64,000 nt of DNA from assembly GCA_963704025.1 (NCBI GenBank), contig CAVPGP010000001.1, forward strand, positions 1,410,375 to 1,474,374, given 5' to 3'. The DNA comes from CAVPGP01 sp963704025. Its GTDB lineage: Bacteria > Actinomycetota > Thermoleophilia > Gaiellales > Gaiellaceae. The translations under genes and the position numbers were made by a program. Shown here piece by piece: positions 49,444-58,546 of the stretch. The first letter of the stretch is position 1. The number at the start of each line of letters is the position of its first letter. Below the pieces are notes generated by a model, which saw only the letters and a list, made by a program, of their open reading frames with translations, had not been told where the DNA came from and made no database searches.

Positions 49444-51966
49444 TCAGTCGATTGGACGACGCGCGATGGCGGGCGGCTCGCGTCCGGCGAGGAGCCAACC
49501 GGCGGCGGTGGCTGTCAGCGGGACGCCGACGACAGCGAGGACGAGGTAGAGGACCGGCACGTCACTCAGGTAGCCGAGGTCGTCGTGATACGTCGCCGCA
49601 AGCGCGACGTAGGCGCCGGCGACGCCGAGGAGCGCGCCGAGGAGGGCGAGGGCACCGGCGGTGGTGGCCGTCAGCGTGCGGCGGATACCGGAGGTCGCTC
49701 CTGCCGCGGTCAGGGTGCGCAGGTCACCGGCGCTCTCGCCGCGGATCAGCCCGACGGTCATCGCGAGGATGGCGAGCGCCAGGAGGGCGCCTGCGGCCGT
49801 CGCGATGGCCATGAGCTTCGTCGGAGGGTTGCTCTCTCGCCGGACCTCGATCGTGAGGCCGGCTTCCGCCGCGACATCGCGCGCGTCCGCGATCTGGTCG
49901 CTCGTCAGGGGCCGGCTCGACTCGACGAGCCAGCCGGCCGGAATCTGCTTCCAGCCGTGGCGGCGAAGACCATCGAGAGTGATGAAGTTCGGCGGCTTCC
50001 GGCCACTGTCGGCGCCGAAGAGATGCTGGCCGGTCTCGATCTTCTGGACGTTCGTGACGGCGAACGCCCTGCCGGCTCGTCATGCTCGGGATGACGAGCT
50101 CCTTGGCCGCGACGCTGCGGTCGACGAGGAAGTCCGTGCTCGGATCGACCGTGGCGGGGTCGATCCCGAGGTACTGGAGCACCGCGGGCGTGGCGACGTA
50201 GAGCTGCGATTGGCTGCGGTAGCTCTTACCTCCCTCGGGACTGTTGAATTGCCTCGTGAGCTCGACCGTGGGAAAGAATCGGGTGTCGCCGACGACCCCG
50301 GGAGACGCGCCCGGTTCCACGGCCTTGCGGAGCGGAATCAGCGTTGCCCGGTCGAGCGTGGCGGCGACCCGTCGGGCGCCTGCGGCCAGGCGGTCGAGCT
50401 GAGCGGGCGCGTCGACCGGGGTGAGCTCCCGAGCCTCCGACGGGCCGAGGTAGACACGGATCTGTCGGTCGGAAAGGCTCGGCGGCTCATTCGCGCGCTT
50501 CGCCTCCTCGGCTGAGGCGATGACGACGACTGTCGCAGCGATGCCGAGAGCGAGTGTGACTGCGGCGAGCGCGGCTCCGGACCGGGCCTGGTAGCGGGCC
50601 AGGTCCCGCAGCGCCAGTCGCGGCGCGATCGATACTCGTCCGGCCACGGCGGAGAAAGCGCGGATCGCCAGCGGGCCGAGGAGCAGGCTGCCGAGGATCG
50701 TCGCCACGAGCCCGGCGATGATGAGCGGCGGCCTGTCCCGCTGTGACAGCGGCGAGACAGCCGATGCCGACCGCGATCAGCGCTGCGGCCGCGATCGCCG
50801 AGTGGCGTGCCGGCCTCGGCTTGGGCGGTCGGCCCGAGAGCGCGAGCATGACGGGGAGGCGGGCGACCGTTCGCCCGGGCCACCAGGCGGCGACCGTTGC
50901 CCCGACGATTGCGAGGAGCGACGGCCATCGCGATCAGTCCCCACGGAAGGCTGAGCCGGTCGATGCGATGGTCGACCGCGGACTCGAGTGTCGGGGCGAA
51001 CACGACCCAGAGCGCGAGGCCCGCGATCGTCCCGATGAATGCGGCGATCGTCCCGACGACGGCGCCGTTGGTCGAGCAGCACGAGACGGAGGTGCTTCTG
51101 CCGTGGCGCCGACGGCAGCGAGCATGCCGAGCTGGCGGAGCCGTCGCTGCGCGACGACTGCGAAGCCTGCGGCGGCGACCAGCGAAGCAAGGAGGAGGAA
51201 GACGGTGGCCACGGAGAACATCGCCAACGTCTCTGCTGTACCGCTGACGTCGTTTCCGCGAACCATCGAGCCCGTGAAGGCCGAGCGGGAGCGGTCACCC
51301 AGGGATTCGGTAGAAGGAGTCGCTCGAACCGGCGCTTCGCGTCGACTAGCACGTCGACCAGGTCCGGGCGTCGCGGACGAGGGGGAGACGAGAGCGAACT
51401 CGTCGCTCAGCTTGCTCGGGTTCTCGACGATGCCCACGACGGTCCGGCGGTGGCCGTCGAGCGCCAGGGTTGAGCCGAGCTCGAGCCGCAGAGACTCCGC
51501 CACCCCGTCGGTGACGGCGACCTGGCCGGGGCCCACCGGGTAGCTGCCGCGGCGGAGCGCGAGCAGCTCGCCGTCGTAGGCGCCGCCGGGATCTTGTGAC
51601 CGGTAATCCACCGTCTCGACGCTGCCGGGGACGGGCACGGAGCGGTGGCCGATGACGTCGATCGTTCCGAACGACTTCCTGGCGGAGTCGAGCCCCGCCT
51701 GGAGCTTTCGCGGATCGGAGCCGTCGAACGTCGAGCACGTGGTTGGCCGAGCCGAAGTCGCTGTTGTCGGCGGGAACCGAGTTGTAGGCGATCGTGATGC
51801 TGCCGATCGCGGCAGCGACGGCGACGGTGAGGAGCGTCACCACCAGGAGCTGCTGCCGCCACTCGCGGCGGAACATGCGCCAGGCCCAGCGGATCACGGC
51901 GCGGCGGGCGGCGACGCCGCCGTTTCTCGGTCCGCCGAGCGCGGACGGATGAGCGACGACGCTCAT
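49444..51966 (-). pseudogene. FtsX-like ABC transporter permease, multiply frameshifted
   Basis: Total length 841 codons, the normal size of MacB/FtsX-type permeases with two FtsX domains, but the reading frame changes at least seven times (near 51,735, 51,375, 51,300, 51,110, 51,065, 50,925, 50,750 and 50,085). Intact-looking blocks include RREWRQQLLVVTLLTVAVA at the N-terminus, FVVVAQRRLRQLGML-type sequence, APRLALRDLARYQARSGAAL and LTAAGATSGIRRTLTATTAG near the end. Start ATG overlaps the ATPase stop (ATGA). Either a recent pseudogene or many sequencing indels. Confidence 0.85.
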
Positions 51967-52689
51967 CGCCGATCACCTGCCGCGAGCAGCGACTCGGGGC
52001 CGGGCGGCGCGACCGTCTGGTCGACGACGTGGCCGTCGCGCAGGAAGACGACGCGGTCGGCCCAGGACGCGAGGTGCGCCTCGTGGGTCACGACGACGCC
52101 CGCGACACCTCGCTGGGTTGCCGCCCGCAGCAGGCGCATGACGGCCTCGCCGTTCACGGAGTCGAGGGCGCCGGTCGGCTCGTCGGCGAGCAGCAGCCGG
52201 CGCTCGCCGACGATCGCCCGAGCGATCGCAACCCGCTGGCGCTCGCCGCCCGACAGCTCGTCGGGGTAGCGATCGGCACGGTCCGCGACGCCGAGCTCCT
52301 CGAGCGCTTTCAGTCCGGTCGCACGTGCGGCTTTCGCGCGGATGCCGTCGAGCTCGAGCGGGCAGGGTGACGTTCTCGACCGCCGTCAGCCCGGGCAGCA
52401 GGTTGAAGTCCTGGAAGACGTAGCCGATCGACCGGCGTCGCATCCTCGCCTGCTCCGAGCGCGAGACGCTCGCGAGGTCGACGCCGTCGACGAGCACCTG
52501 GCCGCCGGTCGGCTCCTCGAGGCTGCCGGCGATCGTCAAGAGCGTGCTCTTGCCGGAGCCGCTCGGCCCCATGATGGCGACGAGCTCGCCGCGCTCGACC
52601 GAGAGGTCGACACCGACGAGCGCGTGCACCTCGGTCGGGCCGGACCCGTAGACCTTCGATACCTGGCGCAGTTCGAGTGCGCTGGTCAT
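51963..52689 (-). pseudogene. ABC transporter ATP-binding protein, one frameshift
   Basis: A LolD/MacB-type ATPase of about 241 residues: Walker A GPSGSGKST near residue 42, VFQDFNLLPGLTAVENV (Q-loop), then after one extra base near 52,360 the next frame carries DELSGGERQRVAIARAIV (signature) and LLLADEPTGALDS (Walker B). All motifs survive, so one indel separates it from function. ATG at 52689 overlaps the PadR stop, and its own stop overlaps the permease start. It would power the FtsX-like permease in lipid or peptide export. Confidence 0.88.
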
Positions 52690-53268
52690 TGCGAAACCTC
52701 CATCGCGCGAGTTGGTTCGAGAGTCGTGTCGGCCACCGCGGCCGGCGCGACAGGCGGGCGCTGCTTCAAGCGGACGTCGGCGGCATCGAGCCAGCGGACG
52801 ATCGCTTCGAGCCGGAAGAGCTCGGCATCGGCGACGAGCGCCAGCGCCACGTCGTCCTCTCCCGCCGCCGCCTTGACCTGGGTGTAGCGCTGCATGATCT
52901 CGATCACGTGCCGGCGATGCACCTGGATGATCTCGTGGACGTCGATGCCCGGAACCTCGAGGGCGACGAGCACCTTGATCACGAGCTCGTCTCGTGGAGG
53001 AGGCACGAGGTCGGGCGGCGTGCGGAGCCAGTCGACCAGCTCCCGCTCGCCTGTGGACGTGATCCTGTATCGCTTCTGCGATCGCTCGCCTGCTCCGTCG
53101 TCCGTCTCGACGAGCCCGTCCCGCTCGAGGCGCTGGAGGGTCGTGTAGACCTGTCCGACGTTGAGCGGCCAGACATCGCCGGTCCGGGCCTCGAACTCGT
53201 TCTGGAGCCGCAGGCCGTACTTCGGGACCCTCGCTCAGCAGGGCAAGGAGTGCGTGAGGGACGCTCAC
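52686..53268 (-). pseudogene. PadR-family transcriptional regulator, one frameshift
   Basis: Starts VSVPHALLALLSEGP, the typical PadR N-terminus. After a one-base shift near 53,222 the winged helix continues in another frame (YGLRLQNEFEARTG, YTTLQRLERDGLVE), and the C-terminal helical domain (VLVALEVPGIDVHEIIQVHR) returns in frame. It should repress its own operon with the ABC transporter; the operator palindrome lies 32 bp upstream. The 583-nt span is not a multiple of three, which confirms an indel. Confidence 0.8.
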
Positions 53269-53299
53269 AAGTGGCTCCACCAGACGATCATACGGAGTA

Positions 53300-53314
53300 C
53301 TATACCGAGTATAG
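53300..53314. promoter_or_regulatory. PadR operator candidate
   Basis: CTATAC-CGA-GTATAG is a perfect inverted repeat with 6-bp arms between the PadR gene and the divergent DHFR-like gene. A consensus -10 box TATGAT (minus strand, 53293-53288) lies 6 bp away. PadR proteins bind short palindromes of this kind. Confidence 0.65.
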
Positions 53315-53348
53315 GAGGCTGGCGCAAGTGCCTGTCACCAGGAACTGC

Positions 53349-53909
53349 ATGGTGAGCCTGACGCAGTACTACACGGCGACCAGCCTCGACGGCGTCATCG
53401 CCGGCCCGGGCAACTCGCTGGACTGGCGGCGCTCCCGCAACCGCGAGGCGGACGGGCGGTTGAACTAAGGCGAGTTCATCGCCCGCGTCGGCGCGATGGC
53501 GATGGGGTCGACGACCTACGAGTGGATCCTCGACCACGAGTTCGTGGGCAAGGATCCGGCGGAATGGAAGTGGCCGTACGAGATCCCGTGCTGGGTCTTC
53601 ACGCATCGGCAGCTGCCGGTCGTCCCCGACTCGCGAGTCGAGTTCACGAGCGCGGACGTCGCGAACGTACACGAGAAGATGGTCCGCGCCGCCGGCGACC
53701 GCAATGTCTGGATCGTCGGCGGGGGAGACCTGGCCGGCCAGTTCGCCGGCGAGGGGCTGCTGGACGAGGTGATCGTGCTGATCGCGCCGGTCACGCTGGG
53801 TGGGGGTGCGCCTCTGCTGCCGCGCCGGATCGAGCTGCGTCTGGACGAGCTGGGACGGAACGGCGACTTCGCCTGTGCCAGGTTCTCCGTTGTGCGCCCA
53901 CCGGGCTGA
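53349..53909 (+). pseudogene. Dihydrofolate reductase-family gene with an internal stop
   Basis: Both halves are in one frame: VSLTQYYTATSLDGVIAGPG at the start and MAMGSTTYEWILDHEF, IVGGGDLAGQFAGEGLLDEV and VTLGGGAPLLPRR after it. They are separated by TAA at 53466, where relatives have a Tyr codon (NYGEF-type motif), so a single base change (TAC or TAT to TAA) inactivates the gene. Full length would be 186 residues. Third RibD-C-like gene in this neighbourhood. Confidence 0.85.
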
Positions 53910-53969
53910 CCGAGCCAACGCGGCCCGATCGTGAGCTTGTCGGGAAGCTTCCGTTCAACGAGCGGGCGC

Positions 53970-54326
53970 TCATTGACCCCGGGAGAGGAGGCCCGCGTCG
54001 AGCTCGGACTTGCGGTACCAGTAGCGGTTCAGCGCCTGCACCCGGGGACGGGTCAACCGTAGGAGCCAGCGCACGTCCTCTCGTGCGACGAAGTGCCAGG
54101 TGGGACGCAGGACGTGTGTGCGGACGATGTCGCCGCGGGCGAAGGCCGCCTCGGCGTCGGTGCCGGTGCATTCGCGCGTGCGCTCCGCCAGCGACCACTT
54201 CGCTTCGTCGAACTCCTGCGCCTGCACCGCGCCGAGCCAGTGCACCGCATCTCCGACCTCGTCGAAGTGGTCGCCGGCGAGGCGCTGCGCGACGAGACGC
54301 CGGCGCACCGTCCCGAGCGGGTCCAT
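53970..54326 (-). pseudogene. Winged-helix DNA-binding (AlkZ-like) protein, C-terminally truncated
   Basis: 118 residues: VRRRLVAQRLAG, AVHWLGAVQAQEFDEAKWSL, VRTHVLRPTWHFVAREDVRW and LTRPRVQALNRYWYRKSELD match the N-terminal third of the winged-helix/AlkZ-like family, which is normally about 350-380 residues long. The frame then ends at once in a stop (LLSRGQ), and no continuation is seen. Probably a fragment left by a deletion. CGGAAGG precedes the ATG. Confidence 0.75.
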
Positions 54327-54359
54327 CCTTCCGTGCCCGGCGCGCTTGGCCGGGAGCGG

Positions 54360-54788
54360 CTAGACCGCCGCGAGCTCCCGGACCTGCGTGAGTCTGATGT
54401 GGTTGCCCGACGGGTCGCGGAAGGACGAGTCGATTCCGTACGGGCGTTCCTCGGGCTGCTCGACGAACTCGACGCCGCGGTCCTTGAGCTCCTCGTAAGC
54501 TGCCTGGCAGTCGTCGGTGGTGAGGAAGATCGTCCCGGCAAAGCCCTTCGCCATCAGGCTCTCGACCTCTTTGGCCGTGTCCGTATCCATGACCGGCGGG
54601 CCGGGGATGGCCATCAGCACGATCGCGATGTCCGGTTGCGCCGCCGGTCCGACGGTGAGCCAGCGGAAGTCGCCCATCTCTGCGAGGGTGACGTCGGTGC
54701 GGATCTCGAAGCCGAGCTTCTGGGTGTAGAAGGAGAGCGCCTCGTCCTGGTCGTGCACCCACAGTTGCGCGTTGGCGAGCTTGATCAT
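54360..54788 (-). CDS. VOC-family (glyoxalase/bleomycin resistance) protein
   Basis: A 142-residue vicinal-oxygen-chelate protein: NAQLWVHDQDEALSFYTQKL at the start, FLTTDDCQAAYEELKDRGVEF in the second module, and the closing FRDPSGNHIRLTQ with the typical metal Glu/His positions partly kept. Likely a small-molecule binding or lyase/dioxygenase-like protein. AGGAGG before the ATG at 54788. It follows an AraC gene by 36 nt, which suggests the pair respond to a common stress. Confidence 0.92.
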   Translation of the reverse strand: MIKLANAQLWVHDQDEALSFYTQKLGFEIRTDVTLAEMGDFRWLTVGPAAQPDIAIVLMAIPGPPVMDTDTAKEVESLMAKGFAGTIFLTTDDCQAAYEELKDRGVEFVEQPEERPYGIDSSFRDPSGNHIRLTQVRELAAV

Positions 54789-54824
54789 CGGTCCTCCTGA
54801 TCTGTTGAGCGGTCGTTTCCGATG

Positions 54825-55259
54825 CTAGGGCTGAGCCGGCTCGGCGTCTTCTCGAAACGTGCTGTGTTGCGGGCGCCCGTAGGCGCGAAGGACACAGGTC
54901 GGTATGAGCGCGTTCGCGGCGGCGGGCGGGAAGGTTGCGCGGTAGGCGGTCGGCGTCAGCCCGTAGCTGCGCCTGAAGCTGGTTGTGAAGGAACCGACGC
55001 TCTGCAGGCCGATGGTGAAGCAGATGTCGGCCACCGAGCGGTCGGTGGTGCGGAGGAGCGCCGCGGCGCGCTCGAGTCGGCGCGTGAGGAGATAAGCGTG
55101 CGGCGACTCGCCGAAGGCGCGGCGGAACTCGCGGCTGAAGTGTGCGCGTGAGAGGCCGGCAGCGCGGGCGAGGTCAGCGACTCTGAGCGGCTCGCGGTAG
55201 CGACGGTCGGCCAGGTCTCTGGCGCGCAGCAGGTGGCGGACGGGCGGAACGACGAGCAT
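54825..55259 (-). CDS. AraC-family transcriptional regulator (short, HTH only)
   Basis: A 144-residue protein made almost only of the AraC double helix-turn-helix: VADLARAAGLSRAHFSREFRRAF and VADICFTIGLQSVGSFTTSFRRSYGLTPTAYR. It lacks a ligand-binding domain, like SoxS/MarA-type activators. Probably activates itself and the adjacent VOC gene. Confidence 0.93.
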   Translation of the reverse strand: MLVVPPVRHLLRARDLADRRYREPLRVADLARAAGLSRAHFSREFRRAFGESPHAYLLTRRLERAAALLRTTDRSVADICFTIGLQSVGSFTTSFRRSYGLTPTAYRATFPPAAANALIPTCVLRAYGRPQHSTFREDAEPAQP

Positions 55260-55296
55260 CGGTCAGTATCCATTAGACCTCGCGCCTGTCCGAAGA

Positions 55297-56027
55297 TCAT
55301 CGCCTCGCGACGCGCGCGTACGACGCCACGTACGTGCCGTCCGCGCGCAGGAGCGCGAGCGAGCCGCCGTCGACCCTGAAGCACGCCGCCGTCGGAAGCG
55401 AGGCGAGATAGGCGGCCTCTTGCACCATCACCCCGTCCGGTGTCGCGCAGGTCTTGCGAGTGGCCGCGGGCGGCGCGATCTCGATTCCGCCCCGATCGGT
55501 CGTGAACGTGGACCGGTAGGTGTTGCATCCGGCCGAGCCGACGAGCGTGCCGTCGTCGGCGAAGGTCGCCGTGATCGCCGTCCGGGTAGCGGGCTCGCAA
55601 ATGCGCTGCCGCTCTGGATCGCCGTCGCCTCCCAGACACCGACGGGCGTCGCGGCGCCGTACCGGAGCAGCGCGCCGCCGTCCCCGTCGAGGAGGACGAG
55701 CTCGGCACCGTCCAGGCGCCAGTCTGCGACTCGCCCGAGAGCCGAGAGATACGCACGCTCCACCGCATCTGCCGGCGGCGGGCACGCCATCCTGGTCGAC
55801 GCGATCGTGCCGAGAGCCAGTGAGTCGCCGTCCGCGCTGTACGGAGCCGTGAAGCGGTTGCAACCGGCGAAGCCGCCGATCGTCTCGCCTGTGAACGTCG
55901 CACTGGGCGCGATCGCCTCCCAGCCGTCGACGTGGAGGCCCGCGCTGAGGACCCAGGGCACCCCCTTCGAACGATGCCGGGCGGTTCTCGGACACCATCC
56001 CATTGTCGTCCCCATTGTCGTCTTCAC
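55297..56027 (-). pseudogene. Tandem META (HslJ-like) domain protein, frameshifted between domains
   Basis: Two META domains: the first has ATFTGETIGGFAGCNRFTAP and ASTRMACPPPADAVERAY; the second has FADDGTLVGSAGCNTYRSTF and ATRKTCATPDGVMVQEAAYL. Each carries the family's GCN and Cys motifs. The two lie in different frames, joined near 55,590 by a one-base indel. The start is uncertain (ATG 56027, or GTG near 55,958 before PWVLSAG). HslJ-type proteins are envelope-associated and linked to novobiocin or heat stress. Confidence 0.78.
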
Positions 56028-56135
56028 CTGGATACCACGTCCGGCGGCCGGTCCGACCGCGAACTGCGAATTCTGGCCGTCACGCTGGTCGGATGGGGGT
56101 TGTGGCCTGCGCAGTAGGTCGCGTGTACTTCATGG

Positions 56136-57146
56136 GTGGCTTCGAGCGCTCCGGAAACCGCGCTCGCACGAAAGATATCGCCTTGGATACTGCTGGGGTT
56201 CGTTGGCGCGTGCGTCGGCACGGTCGGATTGGTTGCTGTGATTCGATCCGGCGGGCTGGGCGCGTCGGCTCGGACGCAGGAGTTCGAGCTCGTCTTCACG
56301 TCGATCGTGATCGAGGCGCTGCCGTTCATCCTTGTCGGTGCGCTCGTATCATCCGCTCTCGCGGTCTATGTGCCTGAGCGGGTGTTCAGGCGGATGGGTC
56401 GCTTGCCGGCGCACGTTCAGATGCCGGGGGCGATAGCCTGCGCGCTGGCCTTCCCGGTCTGTGAGTGCGGCTCGGTGCCGGTGGCGCGGCGCTTGATCAG
56501 GCGTGGTCTGCATCCGTCGGCTGGGCTCGCGTTCATGCTCGCCGCTCCTGTCGTCAACCCGGTCGTGCTCGCGTCGACGTGGATTGCGTATCGGAGCACC
56601 GGCCGGGCGCTGGAGATGACGCTGGCGCGGTTCACCCTGGGGCTGGTCGTGGCCGCGATTGCGGGTTTCGCGCTCCGTCGCGCGGTGCCGGCTCAGCCTC
56701 GGGCGGCGACGGGCGAGGGGCATGACCATCCACATGGACGGAGCGGGGGGTTGAGCGCCGTTGCCGACCACGTCGCGGGCGACTTCGTGTTCATGGGCAA
56801 GTTCCTCGTGCTCGGCGCCGCGGTGGCGGCGGCGATGCAGACGTTCGTACCGCGCTCCTGGTTCGAGAGCCTGGGCGGGACGGTCGTGCTCGCGCCGCTG
56901 GCGATGATGGCGCTTGCGATTGTGCTCTCGCTCTGCTCGGAGGCGGACGCCTTCGTTGCCATTTCCTTCAGCAGCTTCAGCCTCAGCTCGCAGCTTGCGT
57001 TTCTCGCGCTCGGACCGATCCTGGACGCCAAGCTCGCGCTCCTGTACTGGGGCACGTTCAAGCGCTGGTTCGTGCCGGCACTGCTCGCCCTGGCGGTTCC
57101 GATCATCCTCATCGCGACATTCGCCTTTACGGGCTTCTTGCAATGA
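56136..57146 (+). CDS. Permease of the YraQ/DUF318 family
   Basis: A 336-residue membrane protein with eight or so hydrophobic segments and the signature FPVCECGSVPVARRLIRRG near residue 106 (Cys-Glu-Cys), a second conserved SLCSEADAFVA motif near residue 267, and a His-rich loop (GHDHPHG) that may bind metal. Such permeases are of uncertain function and pair with a YcgQ-like protein, as here. The -35/-10 pair TTGTGG-N18-TGTACT ends 6 nt before the GTG: a leaderless promoter. Confidence 0.9.
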   Translation: MASSAPETALARKISPWILLGFVGACVGTVGLVAVIRSGGLGASARTQEFELVFTSIVIEALPFILVGALVSSALAVYVPERVFRRMGRLPAHVQMPGAIACALAFPVCECGSVPVARRLIRRGLHPSAGLAFMLAAPVVNPVVLASTWIAYRSTGRALEMTLARFTLGLVVAAIAGFALRRAVPAQPRAATGEGHDHPHGRSGGLSAVADHVAGDFVFMGKFLVLGAAVAAAMQTFVPRSWFESLGGTVVLAPLAMMALAIVLSLCSEADAFVAISFSSFSLSSQLAFLALGPILDAKLALLYWGTFKRWFVPALLALAVPIILIATFAFTGFLQ

Positions 57147-58333
57147 CGATCTCGGCCCGCGCGAGCCGCCTCGCCGCCCTCGCCGTGTGGGCCTCGTTCT
57201 TCGCGCTGCTGTGGTTCACAGGCGACGGGCACCGCTATCTCGGCTCACGCACGATGTGGGTGATCCCGTTCGGCGCGGTCTTGACTGCGCTCGTCGCGGG
57301 GGTGCTCGCCGTCAGGCCCGCGCGTGCAAGCGCACCGCCGCACCGCAGCGAGGCGATCGGCGCCGGCCTCCTGCTCGTGCCGGTGCTCGTCGCGCTCGCC
57401 GCTCCCCACGCGGAGCTCGGCGCCTCCGCGGCCGAGCAGCGCGCCGCCGATCCATCCTCTGCCGCGCGGCTGATCGGCAACAGCGGCAACGCCGGAACGG
57501 GCATCAACTACACCGACATCATGTTCGCCCAGACGCGCTCGCGCTACGGCGTTCACCCGGGCGCGCCCGTCCGCCTCATCGGCTTCGCCATGCGGAAGCC
57601 GGGCACCCCCGACGGCATGTTCCAGATCGCCCGCTTCTACCTCACCTGCTGCGTCGCCGACGCCACCGTCCTCTACGCCACCGTCGACCCAACCGGCGAC
57701 GTCCCACCGCGCAACTCGTGGCTCGACCTCACCGGCACCATGGAACGGAGAGACGGCCAGTACATCGTCCGCGCCAACAACCTGCGCCAGATCCCCGCAC
57801 CCAAGTACCCCTACCTCACCGCCGCCGGTGGCTCCACCACCCTCCGGCCGATCGCAGGCGGAACGCGCCCACCCGACCCGCGCACGGTCAAGGTGACTCC
57901 ATACCGCCCGCCCAAAGCGCCGCCCGCCCGCTACACCCTGCCCGCAACCAGCACCTCCCGCGACGGGATCACGATCACCGTCGACCGAGTTGAGTTCGCA
58001 AACACGGAGACGCGCGTCTTCGCCACCATCGCCAACGACGGCCGCCGGCCGCTGACCATCTTCCCGACCAACGCCGACCTCACCGGCAACACGACCGCCA
58101 TCTCGGAGGGACGCGCGTACACGGCAATGTCGGGCTCCGCCGGCCACCACATGCTCCGAACAACCCTGCCGGCCGGAACGACCACCACAGGCATCCTCAC
58201 CTTCCCGCACCTCAACCCGAATGCGCCGCTGCGCGTCGTGTTCGACGCGCTCTCGGACGACCCCGCGATCGGCCAGCAGGGCAATCTCGAGATCGAGCTC
58301 GCCTGGCACACTCGGGCCAGCGCGACCCGCTAG
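57143..58333 (+). CDS. YcgQ/DUF1980 (TIGR03943)-type protein with C-terminal extension
   Basis: A 396-residue protein that starts ATGA-overlapped with the permease. The N-terminal part has two or three membrane segments, and then the family hallmark RFYLTCCVADA near residue 166 (paired Cys) and the OB-like beta domain. Usual family members end around residue 250. Here about 130 more residues (from TLPATSTSRDGITITVDRV) form an Ig-like beta domain resembling DUF4352-type extracytoplasmic domains. Probably works with the permease in transport of an unknown solute or metal. Confidence 0.85.
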   Translation: MTISARASRLAALAVWASFFALLWFTGDGHRYLGSRTMWVIPFGAVLTALVAGVLAVRPARASAPPHRSEAIGAGLLLVPVLVALAAPHAELGASAAEQRAADPSSAARLIGNSGNAGTGINYTDIMFAQTRSRYGVHPGAPVRLIGFAMRKPGTPDGMFQIARFYLTCCVADATVLYATVDPTGDVPPRNSWLDLTGTMERRDGQYIVRANNLRQIPAPKYPYLTAAGGSTTLRPIAGGTRPPDPRTVKVTPYRPPKAPPARYTLPATSTSRDGITITVDRVEFANTETRVFATIANDGRRPLTIFPTNADLTGNTTAISEGRAYTAMSGSAGHHMLRTTLPAGTTTTGILTFPHLNPNAPLRVVFDALSDDPAIGQQGNLEIELAWHTRASATR

Positions 58334-58546
58334 CTGCGCCTTCCGAGCTCGAGCGAACCCGCGACCTTCAGCGTGAGGACAGGTCAAGCGTGCGGCATCT
58401 CAGCGTCCGGCCGCGCCGCATCGTGGGCGGCCTTGTAATTGTCGCTGCCAACGGCGCTACCGCGGCACGCTGGCCCGAGTGGCGGCGTCCACCGCTGTGA
58501 GCGCGCTGTGAGGCGGTTGTGAGCAGCCGGCGGGATCCTCGAACCG

